Positions 15,501 to 28,105 are shown, numbered from the stretch's first letter. The stretch is DNA of 64,000 nucleotides from Tetrahymena elliotti 4EA (GCA_000231825.2 JH720324.1:600535-664534); one strand, 5' to 3'. Notes: generated by a model not told the origin, from the letters alone. Translations and numbers: made by a program.

Positions 15501-18500
15501 TGTGGAGAAAATGAAAATTTTAATGCTTTCTCTTATGCAATCCGATTCTGCTGATACAAGCAGATGGGATGAACTTAAAGATTATGTTAAGCTTTGGATG
15601 AATACTGACTATGGTAAAAGTGTTTTAGAAGGTCCTCTCAGCTATGAAATGGCTCTCATAACAATTTTAGATGGAGATATCGATAGGACAAGATACTATC
15701 ATAAATTGAGTTAAAATCAATTCTTAAGAGTTTGGAGTAATTTTGGTAGCTTCGCTACAGCATCCAAACACGAATATCTTTCTAATATTTACAAGAATTA
15801 TGAACTTAAAGAATACCTTCACCTAGATGGTAAGATAGAAGCAACATATGATGATTTTAGTAATATATTCAAAAATTGGCAGAATAGACAAGTAAAAAAA
15901 AAAATATATATATATATTTATTTATTATATTCATTCTTATGGTGTTTGGTTGCAAAAATTAATTTTTCTTTTTTTAGATGAAAGAAAGATATTTTATTAT
16001 TGATAAAATTTTAATAAAAATAATTAGCCTTCGAAAACATATGACAACTAAATCTGTTGGGATTAAATTCTAAATAGCAGAGAAATATTTGCTTTGGCTC
16101 TTTACTAAAAATATAATTTGGAAAATTCGTTCATAAACAAGATAAGATCTAATTGGTATATTCAGAATGTTAAAGGTATGCTAAAGAAGGGAATTCATGG
16201 AGCTGCTGATAGAAAGATGAAAAAAGCATCTGACTATAGAAGGGTAACAAATGGATTACCTGAATTTAATTGGGATTACTACAAAATAACATCAAAGTTA
16301 AAACTTAAATAGTTAGAAGTTGACTTGAGGAATGATCAAATACCTGAGAATCCATTTGAAAAGTTCAGCAAACTTATTAAAATTTTTGAATAAGAAAAAG
16401 AAAAATACATTCATTAATTGAATCAAACTTAAATAGCTTAATTTGAACAGTTGAATATTTAGGTTAATGAGAAATTTATTGATGTCTATTAAGATTATGC
16501 CTTGACTTAAATGGTAATAAGAGTTTAAAGATTTTTAATTTTAATTGTTTTTTAAATAAAATATTAATAGGTTGAAGATATTTTCTTAGAAAAATATGCT
16601 GATGTTATCAATAACATTTACAACAGTTACAATAAGCTATTTTAAAATGATATTATGAAAAAAGATATTGATTTAGGAAGCTTGAGCTAGTCTCTTAGTT
16701 AGGCTTTTGAAAATACCTTTTCATTTAAAGGACCAGCTTCTCTTCCTTAGATGAGTGGAGGAAATAATAATTTCAGTAGTAATGAATAAATATTTGAAGA
16801 GATTATTCCTATGAGATTAAAAAGTTATAAAAGATTTGCTAATTTTTGTGAGCAGCTATTAAGAATAATAGAGTCAGAAAGTAGAGATCACTTAAAAAAG
16901 ACATTGAAATTTTAATATTAAGTAAATTAAATAATATTTTATATTGAATATAAAATTGAACATTTCTCGTAATTAAAAAGCTAACTGTTGAAACTGTTGG
17001 TAGTTCTTTCTTGGATTACACTCTTAAGTGCTTTTCTTTAATGGGAGGAATCAGCTAATTTGAATAAAAATCAAATAAAATGCAAATGGAAGTAGAAACA
17101 GGTGAAAAAATATAAGAAAATCCAGAAAAAAATCAAAACTAATCTATTGAGTTTGATCAGAATATGTCTAATTTGGTATTAAAAATGCTAAGAATTATTT
17201 AGTAAATCCCTAACATGACTGGATAGAAGTTTAAGGAAGCAGTAGAATTGTAAATTATTCCTTCATGGATATTTATAAGTTTCTTACCTTAAATGATGCA
17301 TGTCTTGAAGAAATAGAATTTGGTTGAATATTTTGAACCTTTGATTAAAAGATTAGCTAAGAACTACCCTGAGGCATTGGTTTACTAATTTAACACAATA
17401 TTTAGTACTAAATCAACATGTGAAACTGCTTTGTCTTAAGAAATATATGAAGTATTACACACAGAAATGCCTCATTATTATAATTTTATATATCATTTGA
17501 ATTAAATAACACACCCAGAACATCGTTTTGTTTATCATGTTGAAAATATTAAGAATCAATTTTTATCATTTTAGAAGATTTACAACACATACACTGCATA
17601 AAAAGAAACAGTTAAACTTAAAAAGGCAATTGAAGAAAACTAAATAATTCTTGATAGAGTCTTAAATGAATTTTAAGATGACTTATTTTAGCATCATAAA
17701 ATTTCTGATTAAATGGGCTCATATAATCTTAAATTTGCTAAGGACAATTTTAATGAATTTAGAAAGATATTTAAGATGATATCTAATATCACTAAGGCAG
17801 ATGAATAAAACAAAAAAGAAGCCTATGACTTTATTAAAAAATTCAGAGATAAAGTTAACACAAAAGACCTCAAAACTGGTTATGATAAGCTTTCTAATTT
17901 TTCAAGCTATCTTTAGGATTTCTAAGGTACTTACTTTATTCTATTTCAATTTTTTAAATTATTTTATTCTTATAAAATTCATTTTTTTAGCTGATTGTGT
18001 AATTGAAATTCCTGGCTAATATACTTCTGGAGCAGTTATAACTGAGCCATACAAAGAATCTCATATTAAAGTATAGAGTTTTGACTCTTAAATTTTAACT
18101 CTTTCATCTATTCGTCGCCCTAAGAGACTCTCTATTTATGGTTCAGATGAAAAATGCTATAAGGTAAATAAATAGATTTATTTTAATTAAATATATTAAT
18201 AAAGTTTTATATTAAAAAATAGTTTTTAGTAAAGGGTATTGAAGATTTAAGATTAGATCAAAGAATAGAACAGTTATTTTAAGTAATGAATAATATATTT
18301 GAGTATGATTCTCAATGCTAGTCTAAAGAATTAGCTTTGTCAACATTTAATATTATCCCTATGACTAATATTTTAGGTTTACTTGAATGGGTCGATAAGA
18401 CTAGTGTATTAAAAGAAATATTAAACAAAGAATATCAAGAAAAGATGGGAAATAAAGAAGACATTGCTGTTGATAATGAAGGATTAAGGAAGAGAAGGGA

Positions 18501-19565
18501 GTGGCTTAAATAAATTGACAGAAAAGGAGGTTTACCAGAATAACATTTGAAACTTCAATTAGAACCTTCAGGTAATTTAGAAAAAGAAATAAATTAAATT
18601 CAAAAATTACTCTTTAAATAATATAAAAGAAAAAATTGAATAAGCATTCAATGAACAAGCTGATTTAATTCCTAGGGATGTCTTTAGAAATGCCCTTGAA
18701 AGACTTGCTTCGACTTGTGAAACTTACTTGTACTTGAAAGAAAGATTTATTAGAAATTATGCTGTTGTATGTGTATCAGGGTATATTCTTGGTATTGGAG
18801 ATAGGCATTTAGAAAACTTCTTAGTTAATTATTCAAATGGTGATATAGTTTCTATTGATTTTGGCTATAGTTTTGGTGCTGGTTTGGGCCTTGCAGTCCC
18901 CGAACTCATGCCTTTTAGATTAACAAGATGCTTCACAAATCTTATGAGCCCAATTGGAATTAATGGAATATTTAGGTAGTCTATGATTTCTTCTATGATG
19001 GCTTTGAAAAAGAAAAGAAATATCTTGTTGGAGTTTTGTGAAGTTTTCATCAACGATCCTTTAGTTGATTGGGTAAAACTAACAAAAGATAAAAAAATGG
19101 GTATTTTCATATTTGATTTATAAATTTAAATTTCTTTTAATTTCTTTCTTTATAGGTACTTTCATATTCAGTGAGAATTTAGGGCATTTAGACTCTACTA
19201 AAAACTATTAAGCAGAACAGTCTTAAAGTTAATAGCTAGATGCTTATGGTTTAAGCACTATGGAGGCAAGCTAAATGGCTGATCTTATGATTCATATGCA
19301 AAGAATAGATATTGTAAAATTGAAACTAATAGGAATGAATCCTTCAAATCTATTTACTGAAGAGCTATCTTCAACGAGACACAAAACATGTAATTATTTT
19401 GAGCATCTAAAGTCTGCCTTGAAAGGAAAACCAAACTCAGTTAGAAATTAATTCAACTAAAAGTAGTTCTTAGAAGTACATGAACAAGTAGACTGCTTAA
19501 TTGATTTAGCTATAGATCCAAATATTATAGGAAGAGTTTGGATAGGTTGGGCACCCATTATATGA
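3576..19565 (+). CDS. PRKDC: DNA-dependent protein kinase catalytic subunit (DNA-PKcs) homologue, multi-exon
   Basis: A giant PI3K-like Ser/Thr kinase that, in other eukaryotes, is recruited by Ku to DNA double-strand ends for non-homologous end joining in the nucleus. The first exon starts MLEHLLESALIKLYQ. Thousands of alpha-helical residues (HEAT-like) follow, interrupted by short GT..AG introns. The C-terminal catalytic part is unmistakable: IEIPGQY near 18004, SIRRPKRL near 18110, the lysine motif VKGIEDLRLDQR near 18235, LGIGDRHLENF near 18790, IDFGYSFG near 18855, and VPELMPFRLTR near 18896. The PELMPFRLTR signature separates DNA-PKcs from ATM, ATR and TOR. The protein ends with a FATC segment, DPNIIGRVWIGWAP, then TGA at 19563-19565. 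Introns were confirmed at about 3682-3860, 4020-4085, 4312-4374 and 18552-18610, among others; most of the rest were not resolved. Total length (about 16 kb with introns) fits the roughly 4,000-residue family. Whether it is one gene throughout rests on continuous coding character. Confidence 0.9.
15292..15475 (+). other. Probable DNA-PKcs intron carrying an 11-bp inverted repeat
   Basis: The coding frame before it ends in ...AAA GAT and the donor reads GTAAAATC; the acceptor is near TTGTAG at about 15475. Inside, CATCCTAAAAT (15339-15349) and ATTTTAGGATG (15408-15418) are perfect inverted copies separated by about 58 bases. Removing the segment restores an open frame that begins VLQQPEKIGVEKM. 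The exact splice sites are inferred. Confidence 0.5.
18000..19110 (+). other. PI3K-like kinase catalytic domain of DNA-PKcs
   Basis: This segment of the DNA-PKcs gene carries the catalytic core. The ATP-binding lysine lies in FLVKGIEDLRLDQ, the catalytic Asp and His in GIGDRHLENF, and the metal-binding Asp in IDFGYSFG. All key residues are present, so the enzyme should be active. A short intron (about 18552-18610) lies between the lysine region and the catalytic loop. Confidence 0.88.
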
Positions 19566-19670
19566 TTTATGAATTAAATTGAATAAATAAATATTATAAA
19601 CTATTTATTAATAAAATAAAACCATATTTCAATTTAAAAATATTTTTCCATTTTTAGATAAAATGTCTTC

Positions 19671-20003
19671 ATGTTTTTTATTTTATTATTTTTTTTTACT
19701 TTAAATAAAGAAAACATTTTTTTAATAAGTTTTGATTTTTTTACCACTAAAGTAAAAGAATTGAGCTTAAATACCTCTAATTTTTTGCAAAGCAGCCTTT
19801 CAAGAGTAGATTAAAGTGAAATATTTTTAAGAAATTTAGAGCCTGAATTAAATTTATTCTAGATTTGTTCTATTAATCAAAACAAGAGTAAAGAAAGATC
19901 ACTTTTTGATATTATTGATTAACAGAACCGCTCTAGAGTAAATTTAATTCAGAGCTTATATTTCATTAAAATATTTAATGTTGATTCACTCTTAAAAGGC
20001 TGA
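19671..20003 (+). CDS. Possible small hypothetical protein, 110 codons
   Basis: An ATG at 19671 opens a frame of 110 codons to a TGA at 20001-20003, starting just 106 bases after the DNA-PKcs stop. The first residues are mostly Phe/Leu/Ile (MFFILLFFFTLNKEN), from a T-rich stretch that may be non-coding. Residues about 35-105 look more protein-like, with mixed Ser, Glu, Arg and Leu (for example QSSLSRVDQSEIFLRNLEPE). No family is recognised. It could be a real small gene, an unrecognised exon, or chance openness in a genome with only one stop codon. The protein-like half is the main argument for it. Confidence 0.3.
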
Positions 20004-20439
20004 GCTTTAAAAGAGTTAAAGAATTCTCAATATTTAACAATAATTATTTAATAAAAAATTTTTCAATTCTTTTTTTATTATTTATCATTAAATCCTTACT
20101 TTTGAAGTCACTAAAATTAGTTTATGAATTATCTTCATCAAGGATTATTTGATTAGAATATTTATTGGTAAGATTTAATTTCCTAATTAGAATATTTTAG
20201 GTAATTACTTTGCTTTTGTTATTATTTTTAGATGCTTTATTTTAATTAATAGATAAGTGCTTTTATATTAACTTATATATTTCAATAGTAATAACTATTT
20301 TTTACTGCTTCTATTTTTTGTATTTTTCCACTTATTTCCCTCTAAATCAATTAATCTCAAAGGTCTTTTTATAATAAATTATTAAGTAAAAAAATTATAG
20401 CTCTTAAAAAGAATAAGGGAAAAAAACACTTGAAAAGAG
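20004..20439. other. Intergenic, A+T rich
   Basis: I see no coding frame or repeat here. It should hold the 5' flank of the kinase-TPR gene. Confidence 0.4.
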
Positions 20440-23400
20440 ATGTCATAAAATATTTTATGCCAAGATAAGAATAACTTTAATGCAAGTCAATTTATTTCTA
20501 GTTACAAATTTGATAGCTTAATTAATACTGATTCATAACAAAAATTACAATAAGAAATAACAATAGATAAAAAAAAATAAGTAAATAAATATGGTCTTAT
20601 TCACATAACAAATTCATTTGATGGAATCAAAAGTTAAAATATAAATCTGATGTAAGAATTAAATATTGATAATTTGAAGAAATAAATTTAGGTTAAAAAT
20701 GATATATCAAAAGAAAGCGAACAAAGAAGGGATAGTGTTAATCTAGAAAATATTAATAATTTCAAGCAAAAAGAATATCTTTCACTAAAAAAATAAAAAC
20801 AAGAATATAAATTCTTAGAATATGAGAAAGAGATATTATATGAAGACTAAAATATGAAGATAAGAGAATGGAAAGAAGAGATCTTTGATAATTTAAATTA
20901 AAATGATTTCAAAAATAAAATTTTTGAAGAACATAAATAAGAAATCTTTGATAAACTTAAATATGAAAATTTATATATTTGCAAGCTTTTAAAATCTAGT
21001 TAAAATACAGATCTATTCATTGGCTATGAAGAGCTAGATGAATTATAATATGAAGATAGACTCTTCAAAATTACATATAATACTAAATCATTAGAAATGT
21101 AATAATAGATTAAAATTATGGAGCTTCTTAACATTTAAAAATATGATTATAAAATTGAATCAAGTAATACTCATATCTAAGTTTTTTTTGAAGTCTAGAA
21201 AGAATCTTTAGAATTCAAACTTAATGAATTTTTTATTTAAGTTTTATCTAATTTTAGTTACAGAAAAATATAATAAGGTTTTTAAATAATTATAAACAAT
21301 AATAACTATCACTAAAATGATAGATAAATTGATTTTTTAATATCTTTTTTGATTGATAAATAATATTGCTTATGCAAATTTGCATATAAAGATACTCAAG
21401 GATTAATTATTAGAGGTAATTACAAAAAAATAATAAGATCGTTTTAAGATTTCCTACTCTATTCTATCTTAGGAATAACTTAAGAAACTTATTATGGAGT
21501 CAATTAAATTGTGAATAAATTGTAAAGCAAATCAAAATATAATTTTACCAAAAAAAAAAAATATTTTAGTAAGATTATTGGCAATCAAAATACTAATTCT
21601 CCTAACATTTAAATTAGAAATAAAAATAAAAAAGACAATATCAACTAAAAAATAAGCAAATATGATTTTAAAGAATATTAGTAAAAAGAAGAGTTCTTAA
21701 ATCAAGATGAAAATTAAATTAAGAACAAGGTGAGAAGATGGAGTTAAAAATTGTTTTTAAATACAAATTAAGAACTTAAATTAAATCAATAATTTTTAAA
21801 ACAATAACAATAAATAATGTAGGTACTTTAATTTAAATCCTATTATCTATGCAAATGCTTAAAATCAAATTAAAAACAAAGTATTTTTGTAGGATACCAG
21901 TAAAAAACTCAAGGTATATATAAAGATTATGTATTTATTATTAAATTCAGGCCAACAAAAAAAGAATTAGAGAAGTGTTTTGTAATAAGATAATTTAATC
22001 AAGAAATCAATCATTTTCATTTAGCAAAAGGTAATACCCATATTCTTGTATTAAAAAAAGATATTTATATTCAATATTTTAACCAAGAGATAAATTGGTA
22101 TAAAGAAAAATTTAATGAAATAAATAAAGATATATTTAATTTTTAAAACTGTGTTTATTGTTTTTATTAAAAAGATTTTTGTTATATTCATTCTTCCTTG
22201 AGAAAATTCTAAAAAAATGAGGATTTAATTTTGAATAAAATGTAAGAAAATGAGTATTATTTAACTAAGTATATTGCTCAAGGAAAATTTGGATTAATAT
22301 TTGAAGGTTATAAAAATTGTTTGATGGACTAACAATAATAAGTATTCAAAATTTAATTTAGTGAAAATGTTGAAGTTGAAGTTGAAGTGACAGTTATGAA
22401 ACTATTTGAAAATTATGAATATGTTGTCAAATTTATTCAATACATCTTTGTTCATTATGATCTAAATGAAAGAATAGATGTAATTGTTCTAGAAAAATGC
22501 AAATGCAGTTTATTAGATGAATTAAAGAATATGAAAGCAGATAACAATTTTCCAAAAGTAAAATTGTGCAAAATATTTAATCAGTTAATAGATGGTTTAG
22601 TCTAACTTAAAATTTATAAAATTCTTCACCTCGATATTAAACCTTCAAATATTCTTATTAATTCTAAAGGAAATTATGTATATTCTGATTTTAGCACTTC
22701 CTGTTAAAAATAAAACAAAATTAAAATAAAAGGGTATACAAATAAATATGCTTCACCTGAATAGAAAAATTTTGATGAAATTAATATAAACTTTTAATCA
22801 GATGTTTTTTCTTTAGGAAAAACATTTTCATAGATTATTTTATGTTATGAGACAGTATAACCTGATGATAAAGATACAGTTGTAATTTTTAAAAACATAA
22901 TTGATTAAATGATAAAAGACAAACCAAATGATAGGATAAATTGTGAAGATTTGCATAAGTTAATTTTAGAAAAATGTTTAAAGATTAATTGCTTTTAAAT
23001 TCCATAAAATTTATTTCAAATTGAAGATTTAAAAGAATTTGATTAAAATAAAGATATTTCTGTTTTTTAATAAATCAAACTAAAATATTACAAAAATTAT
23101 TTAAATGTAATTTCAAAGTATTCAAATCAATATTTTTTAGCAAGAATTTATCAATAAATAAGTATTTGTTATACTAAATTGGGTAAAATAAAAGAAAGTG
23201 AAAAATACATTTTGAGGTCTCTGAAAATAACAAAATAAATTTTGCCAGAGAATCACCTTTATATTGCTTCATCTCTCAATATTGTTGGCCTACTTTATTC
23301 AGGTCTTGGTGATGAAGAAAAGGCCTTAGAATATCTTGAAGAATCTCTGAAAATAAGAAAATAAATTTTACCAGAGAATCACCCTGATATTCCTTCATCT

Positions 23401-26400
23401 CTCAATAATATTGGTAAGTGTTATTCAGATTTTAGTGATCAAGAAAAGGCCTTTAAGTGTTTTGAAGAATCTCTGAAAATATTAAAATAAAATTTGTAAT
23501 AAAATAAAGTAGGTTCTTTGAATTTAAATTAAGATAAGTAGCATGAAATAAACAAAGATAAGGTTGAGTAAGGTTTGTTGAAAGAAAATAATAATAAGAA
23601 AATGTAATAAATAAATGAATGTAATTTATAATTTTTTTAAATTTAAATTAATATTTTTATTTTAGAAAATAAAATATAAGAATCTAATCAATTGGAAATA
23701 AATGAATGCAGTTTACAAGAAAATACTAATAGTTGGATAACTATTACTGATTATGAATACAAAAAATTAAAAAGTTATTAATCATATGAAACTAAAAATT
23801 AAAATATGAGTGAGATGAAGGAAACAAGTATAGATAGTTAGTAAAAATAAATTTATTAAGCTTAAGAAAAATAAGAAAATAATGAACAATAAAGGAAAAG
23901 TATTAATCTAAAAATAATTGATTAAATTATTCATTTCAATCAAAAAGAATATATTTCACTACAAAAATTAAAATAAGAATATTAGTTCTCAGAATATGAG
24001 AAATAAATATCACATGGAGACAAATTTATGTAGGTTAAAAGAGAATGGAAAGAAGAGATTTTTAATACTTTGAATCAAAATGATTTCAAAAACAAAATGT
24101 TTGAAAAACAAAAGTGTGAAATATTTAATGAACTTAAAACCCAAAATTTATTCATTTGCAAGCTATTAAAATCTAGTGAAAATACAGACTTATTTATTGG
24201 CTATGAAGAGCTAGATGAAGCATAATATGAAGATAGATTCTTCAAAATTACATACAATACAAAACCCCTAGAAAAATAATAACAGGGCAAAGCTTACAGC
24301 AAACTTCTTATCATTTAAAACTATGGTTATGATATTCAATTAACCGATACTCTTATCTAAGTTTTTTATGAAGGTGAGAAAAAATCTTTAGAATTCAAAC
24401 TTAATGAGTTTTTTATTTAAGCTTTATCTAATTTTAGTTACTAAAAAATAAAATAAGGTTTTTAAATAACAATAAACTATAATAAAGATAATTAAAATGA
24501 TAAGTAAATTGACTTTTTAATCTCTTTTTTAAGAAATCAAAAATGTTGTTTATGCGAATTCACATCTCAAGATACTAAAGGGTTTATTATTTAAGGAAAC
24601 TACAAAAAAATAATAAGATAGTTTTAAAATTTTATTTTAAAAACTATCTTTGGTTTAGATTAAGAAACTTATTATATCACCTGTTAGAAGACTAATAATC
24701 CTTAAAATAGCTCTTATAATAATTTAAATAAAATAAAATATTTAATAAGATAATAATCATTAAATAATAAATTTAGAAAAACTTAATAAAATAAATAAGT
24801 AATTTAGATTCCTAAAGAATAATTTGATAACTAAAAAAACTTTTAAATTAGAGGTAAAGATAAAAAAGAAAGTATTATCTAAAAAATAAGCAAATATGAG
24901 TCCTAAGAATTTTAATAAAATGAAGAGTTATAAAACTATGATGAATATAAAACTAAGAACTTGAGGGGATGGAGTAAAAATTGTTTTTTAAAAGCAAATT
25001 AAGGACTAAAATTAAATCAATAATTTTTAAAATAATAACAATAAATAATGCAGGTAATTTAATGTAAATCTTATTAAATATATCAATGCTTAGAATCAAA
25101 TTAAAAATAAAGCATCTTTGTAGGATGCCAATATAAATCTCAAGGAATAAATAAAGATTACATATTTATAATTTTATACAAGCCAACTAAATAACAATTA
25201 GAAAAATATTTTATTCTCAGATCATTTAATCAAGAAATCAATCATTTTAGTTTTGCAAAATATAATACACATGTTTTAGTATTAAAAAAAGATATTTTTA
25301 TCTAATATTTTAACTATATAAATTAAATAAGACAAAAAAAAAAATCAAAAGAGAAATTTAATGAAATAAATAAAATTGTTTTTAATCTAGAAAAGTGTAG
25401 TAAATGTTTGTAAGAACAATGTTGTGAAGATCATTTATTATTGAGAGAATTCTAAAAAAATTAGGATTTAATTTGGAATGAATTAATAGAAAATTAATAT
25501 TATTTAACTAAGTATATTGCTAAAGGAGGATTTGGATTAATATTTGAAGGTTATAAACATTGTTTGATGGATCAACAATAATATGCTTTCAAAATATAAT
25601 TTAATCAAAATGCTGATGATGAAGTTAAATTTATGAAATTATTTGAAAATCATGAATATGTAGTCAAATTTATTCAACACTTTATTATTCATAATAATAA
25701 AAATGAAAGAATAGATGTAATTGTTCTAGAAAAATGCTAATGCAGTTTATTAAATGAATTAAATAATATGATAAAAGATAAAAGTTTTCCGAAAGAAAAA
25801 TTGTGCAAAATATTTTATCAGTTAATAGATGGTTTAGTCTAACTTAAAATTTACAAAATTCTTCACCTCGATATTAAACCTTCAAATATTCTTATTAATT
25901 CTAAAGGAAATTATGTATATTCTGATTTTGGAATATCCTGTTTAACACTTGAGGAAATTAAAATAAAAGGGAGGACAGACTATTATTCTTCACCTGAATA
26001 GGAAAATGATGATGAAATTAATATAAATTTTTAATCTGATGTTTTTTCTTTAGGAAAATCATTTTAATAGATTATTAAAAGTTATATGATAGCATAACCT
26101 GATGACAATGATACAGTATATATATTCTAAAAAATTATTGATTAAATGATCAAAGACAAACCAAATGATAGAATAAATTGTTAAGATTTGCATAAATCAA
26201 TTTTAGAAAAATGTTTAAGGATTATGAGATTTCAAATTGAGAGTTTAAAAGAATTTGATTAAAGTAAAGATGTTCCTATTTATTAATAATTCAAACTAAA
26301 CTATTACTTCAATAATTTAAATGTGCTGAAATAATTTTAAGATTAGATACCAGATTAAATTAAAAAATCTAAAATAAATTTAATTTTGGCAAGTATTTAT

Positions 26401-27216
26401 CAATAAATCAGTATTTGTTATTCTAAATTGGGTTACATAAAAGAAAGGAAAGAATACATTTTTGAATCTCTAAAAATAAGAAAAGAAATTTTGCCAAAGA
26501 ATCACCCTGATATTGCTTAATCTCTCAATTATGTTGGCTCATTTTATTAAGATCTTGGTGATTAAAAAAATGCCTTAAAATATTTTGAAGAATCTTTGTA
26601 AATAAGAAAATCAATTTAACAAGAGAATCACCCTCATATTGCTCAATCTCTCAATATTATTGGTGAATTTTATTCATATTTTGGTGATAAAATAAAGGCC
26701 TTAGAATATTTTGAAGAATCTTTGTAAATAAGAAAATAAATTTTACAAGAGAATCACCCTCATATTGCTCAATCTCTCAATAATATTGGTGAATGTTATT
26801 CATATTTTGGCGATAAAATAAAGGCCTTAGAATATTTTGAAGAGTCTTTAAAAATAAGAAAATAAATCCTACCAGAGAATCACCCTCATATTGCTCAATC
26901 TCTCAATAATATTGGTGAATGTTATTCATATTTTTGCAATGAGATAAAGGCCTTAGAATATTTTTAAGAATCTTTAAAAATAAGAAAATAAATCCTACCA
27001 GAGAATCACCTTCATATTGCTTAAACTCTCAGTAATCTTAGTCCATGTTACTCTGTTATTGGTGATTAACAATAGGCCTAGCAATATTTTGAAGAATGTA
27101 TTAAAATAAGAAAAAAAATTTTGTATGAGAATCATCTTCACTTTCCTTCATCTCTCAGTAATATTGGTGAATGTTATTCAGATCTTTGGCAAATACAATC
27201 CTGTTCATATTTTTGA
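20440..27216 (+). CDS. Double-module protein kinase-TPR protein, 2,258 residues, single exon
   Basis: One frame runs from the ATG at 20440 to the TGA at 27214-27216; I followed every codon and met no earlier TGA. The protein is an internal tandem duplication. Each half has a charged/coiled region, a conserved block ending in FKLNEFFIQ(V/A)LSNFSY and GNYKKIIR, a Cys/His cluster (about residues 571 and 1653), a protein kinase (about 605-840 and 1687-1915) and TPR repeats (about 920-1020 and 1985-2258). Both kinases keep HLDIKPSNILI, a VAIK-type lysine (VFKIQF, AFKIQF) and an SPEQ activation-loop end. Kinase 2 has DFG; kinase 1 has DFS. The TPRs are 42 residues long with the consensus core PENHP.IAQSLNNIG, as in kinesin-light-chain-type TPRs. 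Substrates are unknown; TPRs suggest a protein scaffold. It could instead be two genes, if a cryptic intron or an assembly join near 23620-23670 hides a boundary, but nothing in the sequence requires that. Confidence 0.82.
22255..22995 (+). other. First kinase domain (DFS variant)
   Basis: Residues about 605-850. The glycine-rich loop is AQGKFGLIF, the putative ATP lysine is in VFKIQF, the catalytic loop is HLDIKPSN at about residue 730, and the metal-binding motif is DFS at about residue 750 instead of DFG. The region after DFS is short and rich in Lys/Asn. Activity may be reduced or lost; the catalytic Asp and Lys are both kept. Confidence 0.75.
25498..26220 (+). other. Second kinase domain (canonical DFG)
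   Basis: Residues about 1687-1925. The loop AKGGFGLIF, lysine in AFKIQF, HLDIKPSN at about residue 1809 and DFG at about 1829 are all present, followed by YYSSPEQ. Compared with the first domain it keeps the canonical metal-binding motif, so it is the likelier active kinase of the pair. Confidence 0.78.
26455..27213 (+). repeat. 126-bp tandem repeats encoding TPR units
   Basis: The marker TAYWTTGAAGAATCT-like motif recurs at 26455, 26581, 26707, 26833, 26959 and 27085, exactly 126 bases apart, giving six units of 42 codons. The units are highly similar at base level, especially the three in the middle. A second, shorter set with the same 126-base period lies at about 23206-23490. Confidence 0.9.
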
Positions 27217-28105
27217 AAAATAACTTAAAAAATATGAAAATAAATATTACTTCTAAGAATTACTCTTATATTGAAGAATCTCTAAAAAAGAAAATAAATT
27301 TGCTAAAGAATCATAAATAGTTAAAGAAAATTAAACTAAAATGATATTGCTATTTGCTGTATTTTTTTTGTTAAAAGATAACTAAAAAATAATAAATTAA
27401 ACTTTTAGGTTTTTTGCACTTTTCTTAAATAATTAGAAATAAAAAATTCATCAGAGGATAGGTTTCCATTTTAAACTAAATTAAAAAATTTTTTCTTTCA
27501 ATTAACATGTAAATTGTAAATTTATTAGAAAGATCTATAATTTAATTTTAAAAAAACATAGAAATATTGCAAACCAACTTTTTCTTTCAAAAATAAATTA
27601 AAATTAATACATCCTTATTCTTTTTTATTCATATTATTTTAACTAACAAAAATCATCCAAATTATCAAAACCAATATTAATTTTGCTCAGCAATAAAAAA
27701 ATATTCCTCAACTAGCAATAAAAAAATAAAAAGTAAATAAAAATTTTATATTGCCATATATTATCCTATTTACAAAAATACTCAATTTCATAAAATTTAC
27801 TCTAACTGAATTATTTTTCAAATAAGGAAAGTTTTTTTTATAGATATAGTATGTATAGATGAATCGTAAACATATATATATGAAGAAGAAGGATTGATTA
27901 AAACTAGTAGATTTTTCTTGATTAAACAAACAATCGACTTAACAATGTTTCCTTAAAATATTATTTAATCTGTTAAGGTTTGATTAACATTTTGTTAATT
28001 GAAATTTTTAAAAAATCAATTTAATAAATAATAAATTTCTTATGAAAAATTATAGAAATAACTAACTGAAAGAAATAGTATTCATATTCAAACAGAATAG
28101 AAATA
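27217..28105. other. Intergenic, A+T rich
   Basis: The first part (27217-27330) still shows traces of the kinase-TPR sequence after the stop (an ATTACTCTTATATTGAAGAATC-like stretch), as if the last repeat decayed. The rest is A+T-rich DNA without a convincing frame. No left terminal inverted repeat for the following transposase was recognised. Confidence 0.45.

Larger units (their letters stand above)
20740..27216 (+). repeat. Two diverged direct copies of an approx. 2.8-3.3 kb coding module
   Basis: Copy 1 spans about 20740-23500 and copy 2 about 23930-27216, in the same frame. Many segments are nearly the same at base level, for example the stretch encoding ILHLDIKPSNILINSKGNY (near 22621 and 25858) and the one encoding GNYKKIIR (near 21415 and 24595). 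Copy 2 has more TPR units than copy 1. This implies a tandem duplication followed by in-frame continuity. Confidence 0.85.
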
